Shown here: positions 1-5,505 of the stretch, one piece after another | Layout of the letters: the number at the start of each line of letters is the position of its first letter | Position numbering within the stretch: the stretch's first letter is position 1 | Notes under the pieces: model-generated | Told to the model about the DNA's origin: nothing | The model's input: only the letters and a program-made list of their open reading frames with translations | The model's database searches: none | Translations under genes and position numbers: made by a program | Assembly: GCA_003446975.1 (NCBI GenBank) | Contig: DMAP01000444.1 | Location: forward strand, 1 to 5,516 | DNA from: Clostridiales bacterium | Lineage (GTDB): Bacteria > Bacillota > Clostridia > Tissierellales > Dethiosulfatibacteraceae | DNA: 5,516 nucleotides | Reading direction: 5' to 3'

Positions 1-305
1 CAAGAATGCTGGGCGCCAGTCACTTAAGAGTGTTTAAGGATGTAATACTGCCCTTACTGGTTCCAGGCATCATTTCCGGAGGCTTGATGGCATTCATGGT
101 TTGTTTCAATGCCTTTGCAATGCAGTACTTTTTAGCGCCCTTTGGCGTTAGAACGCTGCCAATGGAAATATTTACTCTTATAAGAGTCGGATATAAACCG
201 GATATGAATGCTTTAGCCAGTATTATCATGGTTATAACCATAGTGCTGGTCATTTTATTGAATAAGCTGGGTTTTTCAGCAAATCGATTAATGAAATCAA
301 AGTGA
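1..305 (+). CDS. ABC importer permease, PotC-like, C-terminal part (5' end outside window)
   Basis: This is the 3' end of an inner-membrane permease of a binding-protein-dependent ABC importer. The reading frame is open to the left edge (an AGA codon precedes the first ATG at position 6), so the ATG is internal and about 160 residues are missing if the protein has the usual 260-280 residues. The fragment begins in the conserved cytoplasmic EAA loop that docks on the ATPase: the segment RMLGAS..F..VILPLLVPGI has the loop's invariant Gly and the following LP. Two hydrophobic helices follow, roughly residues 17-40 and 70-92 counted from the ATG at 6. The stretch TLPMEIFTLIRVGYKPDMNALA closely resembles the PotC family pattern LP..IY...(K/R)VG..P..NALA, so I place it in the polyamine/opine/phosphonate or ferric-iron permease group rather than with MalG-type sugar permeases. 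It ends in TGA just before the ATPase gene, whose ribosome binding site overlaps this stop, suggesting tight coupling. The exact substrate is unknown. Confidence 0.9.
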   Translation, partial: RMLGASHLRVFKDVILPLLVPGIISGGLMAFMVCFNAFAMQYFLAPFGVRTLPMEIFTLIRVGYKPDMNALASIIMVITIVLVILLNKLGFSANRLMKSK

Positions 306-310
306 GGAGA
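304..310 (+). promoter_or_regulatory. Ribosome binding site that decides the ATPase start
   Basis: GAGGAGA overlaps the stop codon of the permease and lies 6 bases before the GTG at 317. It lies downstream of the GTG at 302, which has no such site in front of it. This favours 317 as the start and makes translation of permease and ATPase likely coupled. Confidence 0.8.
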
Positions 311-316
311 ATTAGA

Positions 317-1366
317 GTGGATTATCTGATCATAAATAACTTAAATAAATCCTTTGGCAGCAATCAGGTGCTGTTTGACATTAATTTTAAAGTGAAGAAA
401 GGGGAGTTTGTGTCTCTATTGGGACCTTCCGGTTGTGGGAAGACAACTATACTGAGAATTATCAATGGACTGGAAACAGCAGATACCGGCACAGTCATAG
501 TTGATGGAAAAGACATTACAAATGTTCCAGTTGACAAGCGGAATATAGGTATGGTTTTTCAAAACTATGCGCTATTTCCAACAATGTCTGTCTCTAAAAA
601 CATTGCATATGGCCTAAACATGCGAAAAAAAAGCAAAGAAGAAATCAAGGAAAAGGTCGACTGGGCTCTTAAGTTAGTTCGATTGGAGGGGATGGAAGAT
701 AGAAAAATCACCAAGCTTTCAGGCGGACAACAACAAAGGGTCGCATTGGCTAGGGCCTTGGTAATAGAACCATCCATACTGCTGCTAGATGAACCTTTAT
801 CAGCCTTGGACAGAAAAATAAGAGCAGAAATGCAATATGAGCTGCGAAACATCCAGCAGAAAATAGGCATAACAACTGTTTTTGTAACCCATGACCAAGA
901 AGAGGCACTTACAATGTCCGATAAGATCATTCTGATGAATAAGGGTATCATCGAACAGGAATCGGATCCTTATAATCTATACAATTATCCGAAATCCATT
1001 TTTGCATCTGACTTCTTGGGCAAGGCCAATATCATGGAGGGAAAATTAATTGATCAAAATGGTCAATGGCAGGTTCAAGGAGACGGCTGGACTTTTGATG
1101 TGGATTATAGGGGAGGAACTGACCAAACGCCTGTGAAAGTTGCGGTGAGAGGTGAGCATTTTAAAATCAGCAAGGAAGGTTTTTCCGGTGCACAGCCATT
1201 TGACATCATCAATAAGGTTTTTACCGGATCAGTCTGTAAATTGATAGGGAAAATCGGTAATGACGAGATAGAGATTTCCACAATAAGTCTGGATGCCGAA
1301 AAATATCATGCGGGTGAAAGAGCATATATTATGCCTTCCAAAGAGACAACGTTATATTTCGAATGA
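317..1366 (+). CDS. ABC importer ATPase, PotA/FbpC-like, with TOBE-like C-terminal domain
   Basis: This is the ATP-hydrolysing subunit of the importer whose permease lies immediately upstream; it works as a dimer on the cytoplasmic face of the membrane. All nucleotide-binding motifs are intact (349-residue numbering from GTG 317): Walker A GPSGCGKTT at 36-44, Q-loop Gln82 in VFQNYALFP, signature LSGGQQQR at 134-141, Walker B ILLLDEP at 154-160, D-loop SALD at 162-165, and switch His192 in VTHDQEEA. Residues from about 235 to the end form a beta-rich TOBE-like domain, as in PotA, FbpC and MalK; in those families it has structural or regulatory roles. The length of about 350 is normal for this group. 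The longest frame opens at GTG 302, but the AGGAG at 305-309 fits GTG 317, and the protein then begins MDYLIINNLNKSFG, as expected for this family. The motif NYALFPTMSV is typical of the polyamine/iron/opine branch. The next gene follows after 21 bases. Function as an importer ATPase is firm; the substrate is not known. Confidence 0.95.
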   Translation: MDYLIINNLNKSFGSNQVLFDINFKVKKGEFVSLLGPSGCGKTTILRIINGLETADTGTVIVDGKDITNVPVDKRNIGMVFQNYALFPTMSVSKNIAYGLNMRKKSKEEIKEKVDWALKLVRLEGMEDRKITKLSGGQQQRVALARALVIEPSILLLDEPLSALDRKIRAEMQYELRNIQQKIGITTVFVTHDQEEALTMSDKIILMNKGIIEQESDPYNLYNYPKSIFASDFLGKANIMEGKLIDQNGQWQVQGDGWTFDVDYRGGTDQTPVKVAVRGEHFKISKEGFSGAQPFDIINKVFTGSVCKLIGKIGNDEIEISTISLDAEKYHAGERAYIMPSKETTLYFE

Positions 1367-1376
1367 AGAATGAGTT

Positions 1377-1384
1377 GAGGTGAT
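1377..1384 (+). promoter_or_regulatory. Ribosome binding site of the glycoside hydrolase gene
   Basis: GAGGTGAT sits in the 21-base gap after the ATPase stop, 3 bases before the ATG at 1388. It supports that start, and the absence of room for a promoter argues for cotranscription. Confidence 0.75.
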
Positions 1385-1387
1385 GAA

Positions 1388-3601
1388 ATGTATCAGATAC
1401 CATGTAACAAATATTGGAACACCTGGAATTCAAAGAGTCCAGCAATTATGTCCTTTCTTCCTGCTGAGTTTCATGTAGTCATCGGGGCAAACAGCTATGC
1501 AGAAGATGGTAAGTACACCAATTTTCCATTCTCAAAGAAGATTAAACTGTTTGAGCACCATCCCGACGGGAACTATTGTAGATTGCAGGTAGAACACGGC
1601 GGCACAATCCTGCAGATAGAGTATGTCAAATCTGATGATTATACTGTAACCGGGAAAATCAAATCAATCAAGCAAGGTGAATGGGGATTGCGGTTTCAAA
1701 CCTTGATATCATTCGGATTTGAACAAAAAGGAAAAGTTGAATGCTGCGACGGCTCGTTCAAAGCCGCCATGAGAAGCTATCAGATAGCAGTAGCACTAAA
1801 AGACAAACCAATTAGAGACTGTTATGCGGATGATAAAGATGCATTAGGCCAAGCAATTGAAAAACAGGGCTATTATACGCCAATGCCGACGTCAGATAAC
1901 GCAAGTTGGTACAGTACGATGTATAATCTGGAAGAGACACCGGAAATCATTTTTGCTGTCAGTGTGACGAATGACTATGCGACAAGTCAGACAAAAGCTT
2001 TTAAAGCTTTGGGAATAAATTTTGAACAGTTAAAAAAAGACATAATGGGTTCGCTTTCCACATTGTCGAAAGGTGACAATATGTCTTCCATGGAATCAAT
2101 GAGAGAAGTGATGGCCTGGAATACAATTGCAGACACGACCAATCAACGTGTTTTTACTTCATTGACAAGATTTTGGATAGACAGAAAATTTGGAGGCTGG
2201 TTTATCTGGCTCGATGATATTTTAATGCATGGCCTGATCAATTCATTTGCAGGCGACTGGGTGATGGCCAGAAACTGCATAAAGGCCGCACTCGATAATA
2301 CAACACCGGAAGGTAACCTGGCCTGCCTGATGTCAGAATTTACTGAATGGGTTGACAGATCTCAGCCACCAATCACCAGCTTTATCATCTACAAGTACTA
2401 TCAATTGACAGGTGATCGACAGCTGCTGGAAGAGGTCTATCCAGTCTTATTGAAAGCGAATCTATGGTGGTACGACTATCGTGACGGCAACGGCAATGGT
2501 ATTTTGGAATATGGCAGCTCCCAGGTGGGTGTTGGCCATTTTAATGGAACGAAGCTGGCTGCAAAGGATGAAGCGGCTATGGACAACAGCCCGATGTATG
2601 ACAGTGCCGAGTTTATCAAAGAAACCAACACAATCAATATGGAAGATATCGCATTAAACAGTCTGTTGGCACTCGACGGTGAGTGTTTAAGTCTTATTGC
2701 GAAAATTGTAGGTGATGAGACAAACGCAAAGAGAGTCTTGGATAAAGCGAATATGCTTAAAGAAAAAATAAACCAAGAACTATGGGATGAGAAAAATGAG
2801 CTGTATGCCAATAAGCATTGGGATAATGGCTTTGTATGCCCAAGCCCCACCAGCTTTTATCCAATGGCAGCCGGTATTCCTGATGGAGATAGAATAGACC
2901 GATTGATATCGCATATTTTCAATGAAGAGGAGTTTTGGACCGAAATGCCGATGCCTTCCATATGGCTCAAGGAAGAATCCGTCAATGATAATGTCTATTG
3001 GCGTGGAAGATCTTGGCCTCCACTTAATTTCATAACTTATGTGGGATTAAAGCGTTACGGTAAAAATACTGAGGCGACAAAACTTCTAATAAAAATCATG
3101 CATCATTACACAAGACTTTGGGAAGATGAAAAATCGTGCTATGAGAACCATAACACTTTTACAGGTGAAGGAAAGGATTCTGTCGATACCGATCCTTACT
3201 ATGGTTGGGGCGCCCTGTATCCATTGATGTGGGTTATGGAGCATATTGATTTGGATCCTTGGAATGGTTTCCACTTTGGAAGTCCTTCTGGTAGCGACTT
3301 TGAGATTATCGGCTTCAAGAGGGCAGATGGTATCTATGCCTTGAATTGTGGCCAGGATGGGACTGTTTTATTGAAGGATGGTGTTGAAATAGTAAGTACA
3401 GACGCTGTCGGTAGATTCACTCATTTCCAGTATAGCGATCATTACATATCAATTACCGTACCCAAACAAAAGAAGGACTGCAAAATAACCCTTGGCACAG
3501 ACTGTCCGATAAAAGTCCTAGTCAACCAAGATGTGGTCGATACAAACAATATTATTATGATACCAAATGGAAAATCTGTGAAAATAGAGTTATTCAAGTA
3601 G
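1388..3601 (+). CDS. Cytoplasmic GH63 / mannosylglycerate-hydrolase-like glycoside hydrolase
   Basis: A 737-residue predicted inverting glycosidase with an (alpha/alpha)6 barrel. There is no signal peptide or membrane helix, so it should act in the cytoplasm on an imported substrate. The layout is an N-terminal beta-sandwich-like region (about 1-225), the barrel (about 235-630) and a small beta-rich C-terminal domain (about 640-737). Motifs seen: GGWFIWLDD at 269-277 (family pattern G..F.WD); AMDNSPMYD at 397-405, whose Asp399 is the likely general acid; YWRGRSWPP at 537-545, a hallmark of GH63 and mannosylglycerate/glucosylglycerate hydrolases; YENHN..TGEG at 585-595, whose Glu586 is the likely catalytic base by analogy with GH63 and GH37; and YYGWGALYPL from 604. 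It is much longer than bacterial mannosylglycerate hydrolases (about 420-450 residues) and near the size of YgjK-like GH63 enzymes. Known relatives cut alpha-glucosides, mannosylglycerate, glucosylglycerate or related compounds; which applies here cannot be read out. Its place after an ABC importer suggests hydrolysis of a small imported glycoside. Confidence 0.85.
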   Translation: MYQIPCNKYWNTWNSKSPAIMSFLPAEFHVVIGANSYAEDGKYTNFPFSKKIKLFEHHPDGNYCRLQVEHGGTILQIEYVKSDDYTVTGKIKSIKQGEWGLRFQTLISFGFEQKGKVECCDGSFKAAMRSYQIAVALKDKPIRDCYADDKDALGQAIEKQGYYTPMPTSDNASWYSTMYNLEETPEIIFAVSVTNDYATSQTKAFKALGINFEQLKKDIMGSLSTLSKGDNMSSMESMREVMAWNTIADTTNQRVFTSLTRFWIDRKFGGWFIWLDDILMHGLINSFAGDWVMARNCIKAALDNTTPEGNLACLMSEFTEWVDRSQPPITSFIIYKYYQLTGDRQLLEEVYPVLLKANLWWYDYRDGNGNGILEYGSSQVGVGHFNGTKLAAKDEAAMDNSPMYDSAEFIKETNTINMEDIALNSLLALDGECLSLIAKIVGDETNAKRVLDKANMLKEKINQELWDEKNELYANKHWDNGFVCPSPTSFYPMAAGIPDGDRIDRLISHIFNEEEFWTEMPMPSIWLKEESVNDNVYWRGRSWPPLNFITYVGLKRYGKNTEATKLLIKIMHHYTRLWEDEKSCYENHNTFTGEGKDSVDTDPYYGWGALYPLMWVMEHIDLDPWNGFHFGSPSGSDFEIIGFKRADGIYALNCGQDGTVLLKDGVEIVSTDAVGRFTHFQYSDHYISITVPKQKKDCKITLGTDCPIKVLVNQDVVDTNNIIMIPNGKSVKIELFK

Positions 3602-3606
3602 GTGAT
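3600..3606 (+). promoter_or_regulatory. Ribosome binding site that decides the amidohydrolase start
   Basis: AGGTGAT begins inside the TAG stop of the hydrolase gene. A TTG at 3607 is in frame but directly abuts this site, while the ATG at 3610 is 4 bases after AGGTGA. The ATG is therefore the better start, and translation of the two genes is probably coupled. Confidence 0.75.
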
Positions 3607-3609
3607 TTG

Positions 3610-4761
3610 ATGAAAATATATAATACGCATTCTCATTTCAGAGTGGAAATTGAGAATATGACCTTCAATTTAAAAAATATATTCAATTTTTCTTATGTGG
3701 GATGGCAGAACCAATTAAACAGCGAAGAAAAGGAAGATATCAAAGCTTATTTTCAGAAGAACAGGACAATGAGAGCTTTTGTTCAACTAAAAAGGGCTGT
3801 CGAGAAACTCTATGGAAAAGGACTCGAACTGAATGAGGACACATGGCATCTTTTTGATCAAAGAATAAAAGAAGCATATACGAATCCGGATCACGAACGC
3901 AATGTACTAGAAAATATATGTGGATATGAAACAATCATACTGGATGACTACATCAATATCAGAAACAGTGGAAGCCATGGCGTGGAATGTGAAGTGGCAC
4001 TGCGATGTGACTTCATGTTCTATGGCTACAACAAACAAGCTTTGCTGACAAGCGAAGCTAAGCCTTTTGATTTTTTTGATGATATACCTGATAATATTGA
4101 TGATTATGTTCAGAAGATAAAAAACTATATCTTAGAATCAGTTCAAATGAAAAAATGTACGACCTTAAAAATATGCATGGGCTATTTTAGAGATATTAAT
4201 TTTCAGATTACTGATAAAGAGAAAGCTGCATTGGTCTACTCAGAACCTCATAATCCATTATATGTCAGATATTTCCAGGACTACGTAATGGGAACTCTAT
4301 GCGAGATAGCGGAGACATTGGAGCTGCCTGTTCAGATACATACAGGGCTGGGTCAGATCAATGGAACCAGTGCATTGCAACTCATGCCAATAATTAAAAA
4401 ATATAACAACGTCCAATTTGCCCTGCTACATGGAAGCTTTCCTTGGATAGAGGATCTTTTGGCTATTCTTTACGCCTTTCCAAACACATACCTCGACTTA
4501 TGCTGGATGCCTCAATTGTCTTATGAAATAACCAGAAAAACTCTAATCAGCGCATTGGAGGTTATCGGAACTGATCGAATCATGTGGGGGTGTGACACTG
4601 CAACCGTAGAAGAAAGCTATGGAGCATTATTGGCCATTTCTGAGCTGCTTGATGAAGTCAATGATTATTTTATCGATAAAGGTATCTATGACCAGTCATT
4701 TGGTGAAAAACTCAGAGAAAAAATCCTTTATCACAATGCCAAGAAACTGTACGGGAAATAA
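3610..4761 (+). CDS. Amidohydrolase family 2 (FluG N-terminal-like) metal-dependent hydrolase
   Basis: A 383-residue cytoplasmic protein of the amidohydrolase superfamily with a TIM-barrel fold. The metal and catalytic positions are visible: HSH at 7-9 after the first strand (NTHSHF), Lys187 in TLKICMGYFRD at the place of the strand-4 lysine, His244 in PVQIHTGLG, His274 in FALLHGSFPW, and Asp329 in IMWGCDTATVEESYGA, the strand-8 Asp. The run LPVQIHTGLGQ, LLHGSFPW, FPNTYLDLCWMPQLS and WGCD is the pattern seen in bacterial Amidohydro_2 proteins related to the N-terminal half of FluG, with more distant likeness to uronate isomerases. Family members hydrolyse amide or ester bonds, decarboxylate or isomerise, so the reaction is not predictable. 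A largely helical insertion (about 40-110) separates the first strand from the rest. The start is ATG 3610, chosen from the overlapping ribosome binding site; a TTG one codon earlier is possible. As the last gene of the operon it probably acts on the product or aglycone released by the preceding glycosidase. Family assignment is strong, role inferred. Confidence 0.88.
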   Translation: MKIYNTHSHFRVEIENMTFNLKNIFNFSYVGWQNQLNSEEKEDIKAYFQKNRTMRAFVQLKRAVEKLYGKGLELNEDTWHLFDQRIKEAYTNPDHERNVLENICGYETIILDDYINIRNSGSHGVECEVALRCDFMFYGYNKQALLTSEAKPFDFFDDIPDNIDDYVQKIKNYILESVQMKKCTTLKICMGYFRDINFQITDKEKAALVYSEPHNPLYVRYFQDYVMGTLCEIAETLELPVQIHTGLGQINGTSALQLMPIIKKYNNVQFALLHGSFPWIEDLLAILYAFPNTYLDLCWMPQLSYEITRKTLISALEVIGTDRIMWGCDTATVEESYGALLAISELLDEVNDYFIDKGIYDQSFGEKLREKILYHNAKKLYGK

Positions 4762-4762
4762 A

Positions 4763-5185
4763 TCAGTGTTTAATACTTCGCATTTTTACAACTAAAAATG
4801 ATATTGCATAAGATATACCTAAAACAATCATTAAATAAATCGGTATTATCACCAATGCGATTGCCGCGTTTGCGTCGGAAGCAATCCATGTTTGATAATT
4901 ATGGAAGAAATAGTATTCGGCTCCTAACAGAGCTAAAGCTGGGAGAAGCAAATATTCCAGCTTTTTTGTTTTAACTGCCACGATGCAATATATGATATTT
5001 GGTAGAAAAAGAAAAGTTAATATGCTAATAGCCATACCGGATATTAAACCATCAGTTGTTGTACCAGAACTTGACATTGTTTTTATTATTGGAATAATCA
5101 TAATAAATAATCCGAAAATTGATACGAAAGAAACAACTAGCAATTTTAAAGTCTTAAATACATTATGAGTATCAGAATGATTCAT
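4763..5185 (-). CDS. Small four-helix membrane protein of unknown function
   Basis: I do not recognise this 140-residue protein. It has four hydrophobic stretches, at about residues 13-35, 47-71, 76-94 and 107-133. Short loops separate them: a Ser/Thr-rich loop SSSGTTTDG after the first, a basic VKTKKLEY loop after the second, and an aromatic loop with acidic residues (YYFFHNYQTWIASDANA) before the fourth. It ends in a basic tail KMRSIKH. By the positive-inside rule both ends are likely cytoplasmic, and the basic loop (about 72-75) is cytoplasmic too. No enzymatic motif or signal-peptidase site is evident. The gene is real: on the minus strand ATAAGGAGTA ends 6 bases before the ATG, and a good promoter lies about 40 bases upstream. 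It runs convergently to the four-gene operon with one base between stop codons, so it is not part of that operon. It could be a conserved hypothetical of Bacillota, an immunity-like protein or an envelope protein; nothing in the sequence decides. Confidence 0.8.
   Translation of the reverse strand: MNHSDTHNVFKTLKLLVVSFVSIFGLFIMIIPIIKTMSSSGTTTDGLISGMAISILTFLFLPNIIYCIVAVKTKKLEYLLLPALALLGAEYYFFHNYQTWIASDANAAIALVIIPIYLMIVLGISYAISFLVVKMRSIKH
4781..4800. repeat. Perfect 8-bp inverted repeat with 4-base loop near the convergent gene ends
   Basis: CATTTTTA and TAAAAATG flank the loop CAAC, inside the last codons of the minus-strand membrane-protein gene and 19 bases after the plus-strand operon stop. 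The stem has a single G-C pair and no T tract follows on either strand, so it is at best a weak terminator or 3'-end stabilising hairpin for the operon mRNA. It is the only hairpin I see near the operon end. Confidence 0.35.
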
Positions 5186-5191
5186 TAGTAT

Positions 5192-5199
5192 ACTCCTTA
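5192..5199 (-). promoter_or_regulatory. Ribosome binding site of the membrane-protein gene
   Basis: Read on the minus strand this is TAAGGAGT, 6 bases before the ATG that ends at 5185. It is a near-ideal Gram-positive site and fixes the start of the small membrane protein. Confidence 0.85.
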
Positions 5200-5209
5200 T
5201 AATATTAGA

Positions 5210-5219
5210 AAGTTAACTT
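5210..5219. repeat. 10-bp perfect palindrome at the predicted transcription start of the membrane-protein gene
   Basis: AAGTTAACTT lies just downstream of the minus-strand -10 box, across the expected start point (about 5213-5216). Its position would suit a repressor operator, but a palindrome of this size in AT-rich DNA may also be chance. Confidence 0.25.
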
Positions 5220-5221
5220 AT

Positions 5222-5249
5222 TTTATATACAGACCTAGTACGTTGTCAA
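5222..5249 (-). promoter_or_regulatory. Sigma-A type promoter of the membrane-protein gene
   Basis: On the minus strand a perfect -35 box TTGACA (5244-5249) is followed by a 16-base spacer and a -10 box TATAAA (5222-5227; five of six consensus bases). The expected transcript start is near 5215, leaving an untranslated leader of about 30 bases that contains the ribosome binding site. This is the best promoter in the window and points straight at the small membrane-protein gene. Confidence 0.75.
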
Positions 5250-5432
5250 TTAAAGAATCAAACAAACTTCTATTTGGGTTTAGATTTTCAATTTTTACTT
5301 TTTCATAGTTGGACTAACATTTATTAATATAGCAAAGAAAACTTGATGTTGAGATTGTTGAAGAATAAACAGATATATTGCAGTTATTCAGATTGATATC
5401 ATGGACTCATAATAGAATTAAATTATGTAAAC
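5250..5432. other. AT-rich intergenic stretch without a convincing gene
   Basis: Together with the flanking short sites this belongs to a 331-base gene-free region (5186-5516). I find no open frame of believable length with a ribosome binding site on either strand. A 16-codon frame (ATG 5346 to TGA 5394, beginning MLRLLKNK) exists on the plus strand but has no good ribosome binding site. A weak plus-strand promoter-like pair is TTGAGA (5349-5354) and TATATT (5374-5379), with a long 19-base spacer. No tRNA, T-box or riboswitch core sequence was recognised. Confidence 0.6.
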
Positions 5433-5447
5433 AAAAACTGCAATATA
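5374..5447. repeat. Perfect 12-bp inverted repeat sharing an arm with the terminator hairpin
   Basis: TATATTGCAGTT at 5374-5385 is the exact reverse complement of AACTGCAATATA at 5436-5447, with 50 bases between. The right arm overlaps the left arm of the terminator-like hairpin (5433-5440), so the two pairings exclude each other in a plus-strand RNA. This could be an antiterminator arrangement, a pair of protein sites, or chance in AT-rich DNA. Confidence 0.45.
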
Positions 5448-5468
5448 ATTTACAGTTTTTTTTTTTTT
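5433..5468 (+). terminator. Candidate intrinsic terminator, low-GC stem with 13-base T tract
   Basis: AAAAACTG (5433-5440) pairs with CAGTTTTT (5453-5460) around a 12-base loop, and the T run continues from 5456 to 5468. The stem is weak, with only two G-C pairs, but the T tract is long. On the minus strand the same hairpin is followed by TTTTTGTTT, so it might also stop transcription coming from beyond the right edge. No complete gene in the window ends here, so its transcript is either a short leader or small RNA from 5250-5430, or one from outside. Confidence 0.5.
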
Positions 5469-5484
5469 GTTGCAATAAATCATT

Positions 5485-5505
5485 AAATGTAATTAAAATG
5501 TAATT
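5485..5505. repeat. 10-bp direct repeat with 11-bp period
   Basis: AAATGTAATT occurs at 5485-5494 and again at 5496-5505, one helical turn apart. On the minus strand the units contain TTACA with 11-bp spacing, the kind of layout bound by OmpR/PhoB/PhoP-family response regulators. The unit is AT-rich and only two copies are seen, so the regulatory reading is tentative. Confidence 0.35.

Noticed and set aside
565..951. 128-codon open frame on the minus strand inside the ATPase gene
   Set aside because: It is antisense to the Walker/signature region of a clear gene, its translation is Ser- and Phe-rich without recognisable motifs, and no good ribosome binding site precedes it.
1993..2012. Repeated AAAGCTTT units in the glycosidase gene resembling a palindromic site
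   Set aside because: They encode a normal helix (KAFKAL) in frame, and two short copies next to each other are likely codon-level coincidence.
2476..2850. 124-codon open frame on the minus strand inside the glycosidase gene
   Set aside because: It mirrors conserved barrel motifs of the real gene, and its Ser/Leu-rich translation is typical of an antisense shadow.
4983..5168. 61-codon plus-strand frame across the membrane-protein gene
   Set aside because: The minus-strand gene here has a strong ribosome binding site and promoter and a membrane-protein sequence; the plus-strand frame has none of these.
5346..5396. 16-codon plus-strand frame (MLRLLKNK...) as a real leader peptide
   Set aside because: There is no proper ribosome binding site and no run of a single regulatory amino acid; it is kept only as a side note in the attenuation finding.
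5250..5468. T-box or a known metabolite riboswitch before the terminator-like hairpin
   Set aside because: The T-box core (AGGGTGG..ACCGCG-like) and conserved cores of common riboswitches are absent, and the stretch is too AT-rich to support a recognisable aptamer.
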